Below are positions 32,799 through 41,993 of a DNA stretch of 64,000 bases, piece by piece. The notes beneath the pieces were generated by a model. That model had not been told where the DNA came from and ran no database searches. It was given only the letters and a program-made list of their open reading frames with translations. Each line of letters begins with the position of its first letter. Positions within the stretch are counted from its first letter, which is position 1. Position numbers and translations under genes: made by a program. The stretch spans positions 1,054,001 to 1,118,000 of the forward strand of contig NZ_QPER01000002.1 in assembly GCF_009455635.1 (NCBI RefSeq). The letters run 5' to 3'. The DNA comes from Paraburkholderia agricolaris. Its GTDB lineage: Bacteria; Pseudomonadota; Gammaproteobacteria; Burkholderiales; Burkholderiaceae.

Positions 32799-34358
32799 AT
32801 GGAACGCTTTCGCCTGAAAGTGCGGCTGTGGCTTGCGCTGGCGGTAATGTGCACGGGAATCCTGGCGATTGGCCTGTGGGGTGCTTTCAAAACGCACGCT
32901 ACGATGATCGCCGACCGCCAGGCCGAACTGAAAAGTGTCGTGAGTGTTGCTTACAGCGTGCTGGATCGTTATAACGGCCTCGCCGCGGCCGGCACGATGT
33001 CGCTTGCCGACGCGCAACGCACGGCCATGGCCGATCTGCGTGCGATGCGCTACGACGGCGCCGGCGGCTACCTGGTGATCGAGGACGCGCATGCCAGGGT
33101 GCTGATGCACGGTGTGCGGGCCGATCTCGAAGGCAAGGACATGAGCGGCTTCACGGACCCGAAAGGCCGTCATGTATTCAAGGACGGCTCCGATCTCGCC
33201 GAACGCGAGGGCGAGGGCTTTATCCATCTGGAGTTTCTGAAGCCGGGCTCCAATCAGATGGCGCCGAAAATCAATTACGTGCGGCTCTACAAGCCGTGGG
33301 ACTGGACGATCGTGACCGGCGTGTTCACCGACGATATCGACGCGGCGTTCTACACCGCGCTCGCACAGTATGTCGGCGCGTCGTTGATTTTGTGCCTGTT
33401 GGTGTCGCTCGTGATCGGTGTGATCCTGCGCAGCATCTTGCGGCAACTCGGCGGTGAACCGGCCTACGCGGCGCAAATTGCTTCGCGTATCGCCGATGGC
33501 GACCTCGACGTGGTCGTCGAAACGAAACCTGGCGACGACGTCAGCCTGCTGGCCGCGATGCAGCGTATGCAGCATCGTCTGGCACAAGCGATCACGCAGA
33601 TTCGCAGCGGCGCGACCTTGATCTCGACTGTTTCCAACGAGATCGCAGCGGGCAACGCGGACCTGTCGCGTCGCACGGAGCAGCAGGCGAGCGCACTCGG
33701 CGAGACCGCTTCGAGCATGGAGCAGATCACGGCCACTGTGAAGCAGAATGCCGACAACGCGAAGCAGGCCAGTCAGCTTGCAAACAATGCGTCCGAGACA
33801 GCGGCGCGCGGCGGCGAAGTGGTCGGCCAGGTGGTCGAGACGATGCGGGGGATCTCGCAGTCGTCGCACCGCATTGGTGACATCATCGGCGTGATTGAGG
33901 GCATTGCTTTTCAGACCAATATTCTCGCTTTGAACGCGGCCGTCGAAGCGGCTCGCGCCGGTGAAGAGGGCCGCGGCTTTGCCGTGGTGGCGGGAGAAGT
34001 GCGCAGCCTCGCGCAGCGCAGCGCGGCGGCGGCCAAGGAGATCAAGACCCTGATCGAGGAATCGGCGGCGCAGATCGAGGGCGGCTCGCAGTACGTGGGC
34101 CGTGCCGGTGAAACGATGCAGGAAGTGGTGCACGCCGTGCGCCGCGTGACCGACATCATGGGTGAGATCAGTGCGGCGTCGGTCGAACAAAGTTCGGGCA
34201 TCGAGCAGGTCAATATCGCGGTGGCTAGCATGGACCAGACGACCCAGCAGAACGCGGCGCTAGTTGAAGAAGCGAGTGCTTCGGCCGATGTGCTGAAGGC
34301 GCAGACCGGTCAACTGACGGCGGCGATTGCGGTGTTCACGCTGCCGGAAGGGCACTGA
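32799..34358 (+). CDS. Methyl-accepting chemotaxis protein with sCache_2 sensor
   Basis: A 519-residue chemoreceptor. Helix 1 lies at about residues 10-30. The periplasmic region (31-185) is an sCache_2-type sensor, seen from [31 protein letters not shown] and [12 protein letters not shown] second helix at about 190-210 is followed by a HAMP region. The signalling domain covers 260-510 and includes the hairpin tip [21 protein letters not shown], invariant in this family. Small-molecule ligands of sCache_2 receptors include organic acids. There is no C-terminal CheR-binding pentapeptide. The histidine kinase at 58983-60392 has the same sensor class, so both may sense carboxylates. A GGAG ribosome site lies before the start. 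Confidence 0.94.
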   Translation: MERFRLKVRLWLALAVMCTGILAIGLWGAFKTHATMIADRQAELKSVVSVAYSVLDRYNGLAAAGTMSLADAQRTAMADLRAMRYDGAGGYLVIEDAHARVLMHGVRADLEGKDMSGFTDPKGRHVFKDGSDLAEREGEGFIHLEFLKPGSNQMAPKINYVRLYKPWDWTIVTGVFTDDIDAAFYTALAQYVGASLILCLLVSLVIGVILRSILRQLGGEPAYAAQIASRIADGDLDVVVETKPGDDVSLLAAMQRMQHRLAQAITQIRSGATLISTVSNEIAAGNADLSRRTEQQASALGETASSMEQITATVKQNADNAKQASQLANNASETAARGGEVVGQVVETMRGISQSSHRIGDIIGVIEGIAFQTNILALNAAVEAARAGEEGRGFAVVAGEVRSLAQRSAAAAKEIKTLIEESAAQIEGGSQYVGRAGETMQEVVHAVRRVTDIMGEISAASVEQSSGIEQVNIAVASMDQTTQQNAALVEEASASADVLKAQTGQLTAAIAVFTLPEGH

Positions 34359-34364
34359 TCGAGG

Positions 34365-34396
34365 CGTCACGCGAGCGCTTGCACGGCCGCGTGACG
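34365..34396 (+). terminator. Hairpin downstream of the chemoreceptor gene
   Basis: CGTCACGCG (34365-34373) pairs perfectly with CGCGTGACG (34388-34396). There is no strong T-run, only a T-rich stretch (GATTGTGTTT), so termination is possible but weak. Confidence 0.4.
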
Positions 34397-34438
34397 GTGC
34401 CTGATTGTGTTTGGCACGCTGTGTTTGTCAAGCGTGGC

Positions 34439-35029
34439 TCAGATGATCAGACGCGAGACCTTGGTGCCTTCGAGCGACACGCCGGCCATCAGGCCACCGT
34501 TCGTCAGCACAAAAGCTTCGACCGGGCTGGTGGCGGTTGAGGTATCGACCGCGCCGTTGGCGCCGATTTTCAGCACGGCGACTGTTGCATCGGCGCCGGC
34601 TGCCCACCCCTGGCTGCCGAGGAACTTGTCGAGCGCATCTTGCGTCATGAACAGGAAGATGAGCGCCTTGGACTGCGCGCCGATCTGCAAACCGAACGAG
34701 CCCGCGACGGTGCTGTAGTAGCCCGTTGTGCGGCCGGCCACGCGTAACGCGCCTTCGCCGTATTGCGCGCCGATCCAGAAGCCCGCCGAAATCACTGATG
34801 GGAACACGAGCACGCCGCGCGCTTTGGCGACCAGTTCGCGCGAGCCTGTGGCGTTCGCGTAGAGACGCGACAAGGTGGAATCGACCCCTGAGTCGATCGT
34901 GTCGCGCTTGGCGGCATTGGCCGAAGGCGACCCGCTCGCGGATGACGACGTGGTCGTGCAGCCGGCTAGGCCAAAGCCCGCTGTAGCCAAAGCGGCGCTC
35001 GTGGTCATAATGAATTGTCGTCTGCGCAT
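34439..35029 (-). CDS. SYLF/Ysc84-domain lipoprotein
   Basis: A 196-residue protein with a lipobox (FGLAGC, Cys24) and a short Ser-rich linker, so it is predicted to be lipid-anchored. Residues 45-195 form the SYLF (YSC84) domain: ELVAKARGVLVFP, SAGFWIGAQYGEGALRV, YYSTVAGSFGLQIGAQSKALI and VEAFVLTNGGLMAGVSLEG match that family. SYLF domains bind phosphoinositides in eukaryotes; the bacterial function is not settled. The start at 35029 has GGAGA-type sequence (TTCTCC on plus) a few bases away. It is monocistronic, between convergent and divergent neighbours. Confidence 0.9.
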   Translation of the reverse strand: MRRRQFIMTTSAALATAGFGLAGCTTTSSSASGSPSANAAKRDTIDSGVDSTLSRLYANATGSRELVAKARGVLVFPSVISAGFWIGAQYGEGALRVAGRTTGYYSTVAGSFGLQIGAQSKALIFLFMTQDALDKFLGSQGWAAGADATVAVLKIGANGAVDTSTATSPVEAFVLTNGGLMAGVSLEGTKVSRLII

Positions 35030-35267
35030 GATCGTTCTCCTTGTGCGTGATGAAAGGGGCGGTTTCTAATTTGACATTGACAGTGAATGCTGTGACGCCG
35101 GCTGCCCGTCGGTAGCCCGGACTCCGGCAGCCCCGATGCCGATAGCCCGTACGCCTGCTAATCAGCATTTTGCGTGCCTGACGGCCACGGCTTGGGTATC
35201 TGACAGCGGTGATGCGCCGACGTTCACCCGCGGATTCACTTCGCTCAACGCCGCTCCTTCTCGATCG

Positions 35268-36656
35268 CTACGCCGACGGCCGGATATTCTGATTGTGGCG
35301 GAACAGGTTCTGCGGGTCGTAACGGTGCTTCACGGCGACGAGGCGTTCGTAGTTCGGCCCGTACGCGTCAGCCACCCGAGCGCCTTCCTCCTGCGTCATG
35401 AAGTTGACGTACACGCTGCCTAGCGCGAATGGTGCGGCCGCATCGAAGAAGGCCCTTGCCCAGGCAATACAGCGCTCGTCATCGCCCGCGTTGTCCCAAC
35501 GGCCGTGGACGTTCATGGCGTACTGCGTATCGCGGCTCGAATAAGCCGTGGCTTCGACCGGTACCCGGCTCGTTTGCGCGCCGATCTGCCCGAAGAAAAT
35601 TTCGCAGTGAGGCGAGGGCAGCGTGCCGATCGCATCGAGCAGCGCGTCGATGAGACCGTCCGGTATGCCGTCGAGGTTGTGCGACTTCCAGTAGTTGCGA
35701 GCGCCCGGTGTGAGCAGCGGATCGAACGCCTGCTGCCACATCGCGTACGGCATCGGCCCAAGGTGTTCGCCCACCGGCGTGCCGAAGCCGCGCACGTTCT
35801 CCACCACGGACGGGCCGTTTTCGATCGGGCCGGTGTAGCACATTGCGAATACGATGACCGGCTTGCCATGCACTTCAGGCGGCAGGAACGGCAGCGGCGG
35901 CGCGAGCCGCAAAACGGCCCATACACTCAATTCCTCCGGCATGTGTTCCGCAGCGGCGCGGTACTGATGCAGGGCATGCTTTGCCTGATCGAGCGGCAGC
36001 ACGACGAGGCCGCCATAGACGAGCGGCCCGACCGGATGGAGTGCGAACTCGAAGCGCGTGACGACGCCGAAATTGCCGCCGCCACCGCGAATCGCCCAAA
36101 ACAGATCTTCATTCGAATCGGCGCTTGCGTGCAGCAGCTCGCCGTCGGCAGTCACCACGTCCGCGGAAATCAGATTGTCGACGGTCATGCCATATCTGCG
36201 GCTCAGCCAGCCGAAACCGCCACCGAGCGTCAGGCCCGCCACTCCGGTGGTCGAATTGATGCCAAGCGGCGTGGCAAGCCCGAACGCCTGGGCTTCGTGG
36301 TCGAAATCGCGCAGCGTCGCACCGGGTTCCACATAGGCGCGCTTCGCAACCGGATCGATCTGGACGGATTTCATCGGCGACAGGTCGATGACGAGACCGT
36401 CGTCGCACAGCGCGGTTCCGGCGATGTTGTGACCGCCGCTGTGCACTGCGAGCGGCAGGCCCTGGTCGCGCGCGAACGCTACACCGCGGCGTACGTCGGC
36501 CACGCCGGCGCAGCGCAGGATCATTGCCGGATGCCGGTCGATCATTGCATTCCAGATGCTGCGGGCCGCGTCGAAACCCGCGTCGCCAGGTAATAACAGT
36601 TCGCCTCGGATTGCAGTTTTGAGCTCTTCTGCGGCGCTGCTGGACACGCTAACCAT
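35268..36656 (-). CDS. FAD-linked oxidase with BBE domain (covalent flavoprotein)
   Basis: A 462-residue oxidase of the vanillyl-alcohol-oxidase fold. The FAD-binding PCMH domain (about 30-200) includes the flavin-attachment motif HSGGHNIAG, in which His is the likely covalent link, and the LTLGGGFGWLSRRYG stretch. The C-terminal BBE (berberine-bridge enzyme) segment YERLVAVKHRYDPQNLFRHNQN is clear. The second Cys anchor of bicovalent members is replaced here by GINSTTGVAG, so attachment is probably single. Substrates of this group are alcohols, sugars or aromatic compounds. The start at 36656 has a GGAGGT site seven bases upstream, while the 36809 frame has none. The gene is monocistronic. 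Confidence 0.88.
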   Translation of the reverse strand: MVSVSSSAAEELKTAIRGELLLPGDAGFDAARSIWNAMIDRHPAMILRCAGVADVRRGVAFARDQGLPLAVHSGGHNIAGTALCDDGLVIDLSPMKSVQIDPVAKRAYVEPGATLRDFDHEAQAFGLATPLGINSTTGVAGLTLGGGFGWLSRRYGMTVDNLISADVVTADGELLHASADSNEDLFWAIRGGGGNFGVVTRFEFALHPVGPLVYGGLVVLPLDQAKHALHQYRAAAEHMPEELSVWAVLRLAPPLPFLPPEVHGKPVIVFAMCYTGPIENGPSVVENVRGFGTPVGEHLGPMPYAMWQQAFDPLLTPGARNYWKSHNLDGIPDGLIDALLDAIGTLPSPHCEIFFGQIGAQTSRVPVEATAYSSRDTQYAMNVHGRWDNAGDDERCIAWARAFFDAAAPFALGSVYVNFMTQEEGARVADAYGPNYERLVAVKHRYDPQNLFRHNQNIRPSA

Positions 36657-37029
36657 GACACACCTCCACACGTAGTAGGGGACGCACCCGGAACACAATT
36701 CAGCTGAACAAAGTAAATCGAAAGCGTCTGGACAGGTTCGGGTTACGTCCAGTAAACGGCCCTGCTCCCGTATGTCAAACGAAGGTAAACCCGCGTTTGC
36801 GTTCGGCATCGCGCGAAGGCACGCGTGGTAAGTGTTCGCGGATTGCGGCGCGATTCACGATATCCGGCGCTGCGCTGGATGGTGCAAACGCTTCGGGAAA
36901 AGGTGGTGTGAGGCGAGAGGGGATTGTGTGCGGTGGCGGCAGTTGCGCGGCAACGCTTTTGTCGCCGCAGGATTGCGTTTCGCCGGGTGACAGCGCACCC
37001 ACTGATGCGCTGCCGGCGTTGCTCGGCGA
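36657..37029. other. Gap between the FAD oxidase and SDR genes
   Basis: The part nearest 36657-36720 is the promoter region of the minus-strand oxidase. The rest holds no coding frame with recognisable family features. I see no terminator for the minus-strand SDR gene that ends at 37030. Confidence 0.35.
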
Positions 37030-37791
37030 TTAACCCTTCACGAGGCCGCCGTCCACGATCAGATTCTGACCGGTGACCGCGCGTGCCCATGGCGACAGGA
37101 AGAACAGCACGGCATCGGCGAACTCTTCAGGCGATGTGACGCGCCGTAGCGGCGTTGAACCGGCGATCAGATCGAACACGAATTCGGGCGTGGCCGCGCT
37201 CGCGTCGGTGATGCGTAGCAGGCCGCCCGACACCATATTTACCGTGATGCCGTCCGGACCGAGATCGTGAGCGGCGGTGCGCGTGAGCGACAGCAGTGCC
37301 GCCTTGGCCGCTGTGTAATCGTGATAGGGCACGACGGGGTTCTGGAACAGGTTGGTGCCGACGTTGACGATGCGGCCAAATCCGCGCGAACGCATGCTCG
37401 CGGTTGCTGCTTGCATCGTATTGAGTGCGCCCTTGAGTGAACCGTCCAGTTGCTGCTGGAAGCGCGTCCAGTCGATCGAGTCGATTTTGGGGCGAGCGTC
37501 GCCGTCGAACTGAAAGTCGGCCAGCGCGTTGTTGACCACCGATACCACGGGCTTGCCCGTTTGAGTCTGCGCCGCTTCGAACAGGCGCGCGACGGCGGCT
37601 GCATCGGTCACGTCCGCCTGGATCGGCAGGACACGGTCGCCGAGTTCGTCTTTGAGCGCATGAGCCAACTTTTCGCTCTGGTGGTAATTCACCACGACGC
37701 TCGCGCCTTCGCGTACCAGTGCACGTGTGATCGCGGCGCCGAGTCCGCGGGCACCGCCCGTTACCAGCACCCATTGTTCGGATAAAAGCAT
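37030..37791 (-). CDS. Short-chain dehydrogenase/reductase (FabG-like)
   Basis: A 253-residue SDR. The nucleotide motif is TGGARGLGAAI near residue 11; a 'NN-A' motif (VVNNALADF) is present; the catalytic Tyr-Lys pair lies in YHDYTAAKA, and the C-terminal GQNLIVDGG closes the cofactor site. The residue 13 positions before the catalytic Tyr, usually Ser, appears to be Thr (in VNVGTNLFQ); Thr can replace Ser in some SDRs. It reduces or oxidises a hydroxyl/carbonyl with NAD(P). The start at 37791 follows an AGGAAACG site. The upstream frame reaching 38007 is not supported. It may be paired functionally with the oxidase 370 bases away on the same strand. Confidence 0.88.
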   Translation of the reverse strand: MLLSEQWVLVTGGARGLGAAITRALVREGASVVVNYHQSEKLAHALKDELGDRVLPIQADVTDAAAVARLFEAAQTQTGKPVVSVVNNALADFQFDGDARPKIDSIDWTRFQQQLDGSLKGALNTMQAATASMRSRGFGRIVNVGTNLFQNPVVPYHDYTAAKAALLSLTRTAAHDLGPDGITVNMVSGGLLRITDASAATPEFVFDLIAGSTPLRRVTSPEEFADAVLFFLSPWARAVTGQNLIVDGGLVKG

Positions 37792-38488
37792 TTCGTTTCC
37801 TGTGGTCGATGAAGTTGCGGTCTTCCTATTGTCGCCGATCCGGTTTTCCCGCTTGCCTGGTGGGAGGGTGCGGGGATAGAGACGGTACTTATGCGGAGGC
37901 GGCGATTTATATGTGCGCTGGGACGCATCGCGCGTCTGATTTGTGCTGTCTGTGTGATTGCCCGCATTTTGGTCTTTGCAAATTCTCCTTTGTGTCCGGA
38001 CAAACACTTATTTGTTCGCATCACGCTCCACTTCGCTACCTGGAAACTGCTGTTTGATTCATCTGAGGAAGTGGTTATTTCGTTAAATCGAGAATAATAG
38101 TTTGGACTGCATATTTTAAAAAATTACAGCGCTACGGATAGGAGTTAACGATCTTTGACAGTGGCGGTACGCAATTAATCGGAAACAGGTCATCTATATC
38201 GCATTGCGTGGTCTAGCGCACGGTCACTGCAGGGCGCTGCGCATAACTTCAACGTCCATCGGGCCCTGCTGTGCCATTTCCAAGGATTTGTTCGCGCACA
38301 GCGTGTCGTTTATCCCGGATCGGAGTGAATCGGGCCGGGATTCTCCGTGAGAGATGTCGGGCGTCAGGCGGTTTTCGGGCGTCGCGCGGCAATACCGACC
38401 GGGCTTTGAAGTTTCATTTTTTAACAGCGAGCAGAGATTCAATCGTTATCTGGATCTGTCTTTCCAAATAGATGTTTAGGAGACTGAA
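37792..38488. other. AT-rich region upstream of the GGHGD repeat protein gene
   Basis: No coding frame is convincing (the short ones lack family matches). The stretch 38040-38130 is markedly AT-rich compared with the genome around it. A TTGACA occurs at 38155-38160 but no good -10 follows at the usual distance. An AGGAG site for the repeat gene lies at 38478-38482. Confidence 0.4.
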
Positions 38489-40270
38489 ATGAAAAAGCAA
38501 AACGGGGAAGCACGGGCGTTGGGGACAAGCAAAGCGGTGTTGGCGGTTGCGGTGAGTCTTTATGCGGCCATGGCGGGTGCTCAAACGAGTCCGGCGACAT
38601 CTGCGGCGCCGTCGGCAAATTCGACAAACCTGATGGTTGCGCAAGCGTTGCCGATCAGTTGTTCGCTATTTGACGCGGCTGGTTGCAAACAGGAAGACGG
38701 CGGGTCGCGCGCGGCCGGTGGGGCTGGCGTGGCAGCGGCAGGGGGTTTGGGGGCGACGTCGTCTTCGGGCTCACAGAACAGCAATGGCAGCGGAACTGCG
38801 TCGACTGGCGTGGGCGCTGGCGGTTCCGCGAACGGGTCGACTTCGGATTCGGCCGGACTGGGTGCCGGGAGTGCGGGGAGCGGTGGAAATGGCGGGAAGG
38901 GGGGAGCGGGTAGTGGTGGGACGGGTAGTGGTGGGACAGGTAGTGGTGGGACAGGTAGTGGTGGGACAGGTAGTGGTGGGACAGGTAGTGGTGGGACAGG
39001 TAGTGGTGGGACGGGTGGTGGTGGGGCGGGTGGTGGTGGGGCGGGTGGTGGTGGGACGGGTAGTGGTGGAACGGGTGGTGGTGGGACGGGTGGTGGTGGG
39101 ACGGGTGGTGGTGGGACGGGTGGTGGTGGGACGGGTGGCGGTGGGACGGGTAGTGGTGGAACGGGTGGTGGTGGGACGGGCAGCGGTGGGACAGGTAGCG
39201 GCGGAACAGGCGGCAACGGTGACGGCGGCCACGGCGATGGTGGTCACGGCGATGGTGGTCACGGCGATGGTGGCCACGGTGATGGCGGCCACGGCGATGG
39301 CGGTCATGGCGATGGTGGTCACGGTGACGGCGGTCATGGCGATGGTGGTCACGGTGACGGCGGTCATGGCGATGGCGGTCATGGCGATGGTGGTCACGGC
39401 GATGGTGGTCACGGCGATGGTGGCCACGGTGATGGCGGTCACGGTGATGGCGGTCATGGCGATGGTGGTCACGGTGACGGCGGTCATGGCGATGGTGGTC
39501 ACGGTGACGGCGGTCATGGCGATGGCGGTCATGGCGACGGCGGCCGCGGCGATGGCGGCCATGGCGATGGTGGTCACGGTGATGGTGGTCACGGTGATGG
39601 CGGCCATGGCGACGGCGGCCGCGGCGATGGCGGCCATGGCGATGGTGGTCACGGTGATGGCGGCCATGGCGATGGCGGTCACGGTGATGGTGGTCACGGC
39701 GATGGCGGCCATGGTGATGGTGGCCACGGTGACGGTGGCCATGGCGCTGGTGGTCGCGGCGATGGCGGCCACGGCGATGGCGGTCACGGTGACGGTGGTC
39801 GCGGTGATGGCGGCCATGGCGATGGCGATGGCGGTCGCGGTGACGGTGGCCATGGCGCTGGTGGTCGCGGCGATGGCGGCCACGGCGATGGCGGTCATGG
39901 CGATGGCGGCCATGGTGATGGCGGCCATGGTGATGGTGGCCACGGTGACGGCGGCCACGGCGATGGTGGTCACGGCGATGGCGGCCACGGTGATGGCGGC
40001 CACGGCGATGGCGGTCATGGCGCTGGTGGTCGCGGCGATGGCGGCCACGGTGACGGCGGCCACGGTGACGGCGGCCACGGCGACGGTGGTCGCGGTGATG
40101 GTGGCCACGGCGATGGTGGCCACGGCGATGGCGGTCGCGGTGACGGTGGCCATGGCGCTGGTGGCCGCGGCAACGGCGGCAACGGCGGCAACGGCGGCAA
40201 CGGCGGCAAAGGCAGCAGCGGCGGCAGCGGTGGCCATGGCGGCGGTTACGGCGGCGGCCACGGCCACTGA
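38489..40270 (+). CDS. Exported giant glycine-rich GGHGD-repeat protein
   Basis: A 593-residue protein unlike any enzyme. Residues 1-31 look like a signal peptide, with an unusually long polar N-terminal part and a cut near A-G-A. Residues 32-140 form a Ser/Ala/Gly linker with only two cysteines (58 and 66). Residues 141-240 are about 20 GSGGT/GGGGT pentapeptides. Residues 246-562 are 63 GGHGD-type pentapeptides, with some Arg in place of His and Ala in place of Asp. The tail is GGN, GGK and finally HGGGYGGGHGH. Histidine recurs every five residues beside Asp, so metal binding or pH response is a natural guess. I know no close family; PE_PGRS and RTX repeats differ. AGGAG precedes the ATG. 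Confidence 0.75.
   Translation: MKKQNGEARALGTSKAVLAVAVSLYAAMAGAQTSPATSAAPSANSTNLMVAQALPISCSLFDAAGCKQEDGGSRAAGGAGVAAAGGLGATSSSGSQNSNGSGTASTGVGAGGSANGSTSDSAGLGAGSAGSGGNGGKGGAGSGGTGSGGTGSGGTGSGGTGSGGTGSGGTGSGGTGGGGAGGGGAGGGGTGSGGTGGGGTGGGGTGGGGTGGGGTGGGGTGSGGTGGGGTGSGGTGSGGTGGNGDGGHGDGGHGDGGHGDGGHGDGGHGDGGHGDGGHGDGGHGDGGHGDGGHGDGGHGDGGHGDGGHGDGGHGDGGHGDGGHGDGGHGDGGHGDGGHGDGGHGDGGHGDGGRGDGGHGDGGHGDGGHGDGGHGDGGRGDGGHGDGGHGDGGHGDGGHGDGGHGDGGHGDGGHGDGGHGAGGRGDGGHGDGGHGDGGRGDGGHGDGDGGRGDGGHGAGGRGDGGHGDGGHGDGGHGDGGHGDGGHGDGGHGDGGHGDGGHGDGGHGDGGHGAGGRGDGGHGDGGHGDGGHGDGGRGDGGHGDGGHGDGGRGDGGHGAGGRGNGGNGGNGGNGGKGSSGGSGGHGGGYGGGHGH
38909..39208 (+). repeat. 15-base tandem repeat, GSGGT/GGGGT block
   Basis: Twenty tandem copies of a 15-base unit based on GGTAGTGGTGGGACG. 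Variation between copies is small, mostly A/G changes giving Ser or Gly and AC(A/G). The low divergence suggests recent expansion. Confidence 0.9.
39224..40174 (+). repeat. 15-base tandem repeat, GGHGD block
   Basis: Sixty-three tandem copies of the unit GG(C/T)GG(C/T)CA(C/T)GG(C/T)GA(C/T) plus a six-base irregularity (reading GDGDGG) near 39826. Synonymous third positions vary freely while the protein stays uniform. The variant stretch HGAGGRG recurs four times, which points to higher-order block duplications. Confidence 0.92.
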
Positions 40271-40276
40271 CCCAGC

Positions 40277-40328
40277 GGACGTTTCTCAGCGCGCGGCGGC
40301 CGGCAATCGACTTCCCGCGCTGACGTCC
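40277..40328. terminator. Bulged hairpin after the repeat gene
   Basis: GGACGT-tttct-type bulge then CAGCGCG (40277-40293) pairs with CGCGCTG-ACGTCC (40316-40328). It lies seven bases after the stop, between convergent genes. There is no T-run, so terminator function is uncertain. Confidence 0.35.
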
Positions 40329-40520
40329 AGGGGGATCACACGAGCGGACAGCCACATATCCGCTCACCCTCACGCCCACCAATTCCAGATGCAAGACACC
40401 GATATCCGTGAGCGCGAAACGATGTTTGCGGACTTCAAGGCTGACGGCAACGACGCGGGGAACGGATGCGCGGTGCGTCGTCTGAACGACAGAGTTAGCC
40501 GAACCCGAACCTGCGCCCGC

Positions 40521-41855
40521 CTACTTCAACACAACCGGCCCCACTGTACCTACCGCATCGCGATGTGGCGCGGGCACGGCCCGCAGCAGTGCAACCATAC
40601 CGGCAATCAGGAGCGCCGCGATGACGGTAAAGCCCGCGTAGACGCTGCCGGTTTCGGCCTTCAGCATGCCGACCAATGAAGGGCTCACCGCACCGCCAAT
40701 CGCGCCGATCGCAGTGATCGTCGCAATACCGGCCGCGGCTGCGCCGCCATCCAGATACGCGGTGGGAATCGTCCAGAAAATGCTTAGCGTTGCGTAGATG
40801 CAGGTCGACGCGACCACCAGCAGGGCGACGGTGAAGGGCACGCTGTGGGCGGCGAGCGGCAGCAGCAGAAAACTGCCGGCCACCGCAAAGCCGCAGCACG
40901 CCACATGCCAGCGCCGTTCGGCGTGACGATCCGAGCTGCGTCCGATCACCACGATACCGATTGCCGTGCAAACCGAAATCGCGCCGCTCAACCAGCCGAT
41001 ATTGCCGATCTGTTGCACGCCGACGTGCCGCAACAGCGTCGGAATCCAGAAGCCGACTGCATTGAGCCCCATGAACACGCAGAAATAGATCGCCGAGAGC
41101 AGATAGATTCGCGGGTTGCGCAACACGTCGGAGAGCCGCGTGGGCGGCGCATGGTGCGCGCCGCGCTGCTGTCGATCCGTCTCGAGCGCGGCGGTGATGT
41201 GGGCCTTTTCCGCGTCGCTCAGCCATTTTGCGTGCATTGGGCGATCGTCCAGATAGAGCATCGCCATTACGCCGAGTACGATAGCCGGCACCCCTTCGAT
41301 CAGGAATAGCCACTGCCAGCCGCGCAAGCCGAGCATGTCGTGGAAATGCCCCATGATCCAGCCTGACAGGGGGCCGCCGATGATGCCCGCCAACGGCACG
41401 GCCATAATGAACAGGCTCGTGATGCGTCCGCGTTGCCGATCGGGAAACCAGTACGTCAGATAAAGAATGATGCCGGGAAAGAAGCCGGCTTCGGCGGCAC
41501 CCAGCAGGAAACGCAGCAGATACAGCATGCTCGCGCTCCTGACGAACATCAGCAGCACGGTCAGAAGACCCCACAGCACCATGATCCGCAAGAGCGTCTT
41601 GCGCACGCCGATACGATCCAGCAGCAGATTGCTCGGCAACTCGAACAGCAGGTAGCCGACGAAGAACATTCCCGCCGCGAAGCCGAATACAGCGTCGTCG
41701 AGTTTCAGATCCTGCAGGAACTGCAGTTTTGCAAAACCGATGTTGACGCGGTCGATGAAATTGACCACATAGCAGATGAATAGAAACGGCACGATGCGCC
41801 GCGCGATCTTGCGATAGATCGCGTCGTCGGGCGTCAGTGCTGGCGAGCGCTGCAT
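40521..41855 (-). CDS. MFS transporter, anion:cation symporter family
   Basis: A 444-residue transporter with 12 predicted helices. The opening IVPFLFICYVVNFIDRVNIGFAKL is the signature of the ACS family (glucarate, tartrate, phthalate, 4-hydroxyphenylacetate carriers), and ELPSNLLLDRIGVRKTL, followed by RFLLGAAEAGFFPG, are the family A and B motifs. Such carriers import organic anions with protons. It lies 138 bases from, and in the same direction as, the sulfatase-like gene that starts upstream at 43565, so it may import that enzyme's substrate or product. Sequence alone does not name the solute. Confidence 0.92.
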   Translation of the reverse strand: MQRSPALTPDDAIYRKIARRIVPFLFICYVVNFIDRVNIGFAKLQFLQDLKLDDAVFGFAAGMFFVGYLLFELPSNLLLDRIGVRKTLLRIMVLWGLLTVLLMFVRSASMLYLLRFLLGAAEAGFFPGIILYLTYWFPDRQRGRITSLFIMAVPLAGIIGGPLSGWIMGHFHDMLGLRGWQWLFLIEGVPAIVLGVMAMLYLDDRPMHAKWLSDAEKAHITAALETDRQQRGAHHAPPTRLSDVLRNPRIYLLSAIYFCVFMGLNAVGFWIPTLLRHVGVQQIGNIGWLSGAISVCTAIGIVVIGRSSDRHAERRWHVACCGFAVAGSFLLLPLAAHSVPFTVALLVVASTCIYATLSIFWTIPTAYLDGGAAAAGIATITAIGAIGGAVSPSLVGMLKAETGSVYAGFTVIAALLIAGMVALLRAVPAPHRDAVGTVGPVVLK

Positions 41856-41993
41856 GGTGTCTCCTTGCGGCCCGGTATGTTGTGCCGGGCGCCTATGATT
41901 TATTCGTGTGACGCTGAGTCAATCTGCGCCTGGGGCGCTATCTGAAGTTTTCATCAAGGCCGCATTCGCGTACTTTCGTGCCCATTGCCCGTA

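Noticed and set aside
32106..34190. 694-codon open frame opposite the chemoreceptor
   Set aside because: It is a GC-rich shadow of the well-supported MCP and YbaK-like genes and has no recognisable domain.
39224..40174. CRISPR-like array
   Set aside because: Repeat units are contiguous with no unique spacers, and the array lies within one reading frame.
38489..40270. RTX calcium-binding repeats
   Set aside because: RTX needs GGxGxDxxx nonapeptides. Here Asp follows the third Gly directly and the period is five.
38637..40679. Very long alternative frames over the repeat gene on both strands
   Set aside because: A 15-base repeat without stop codons opens several frames at once. Their sequences are monotonous (VVVG, HRRD-like) and lack signals.
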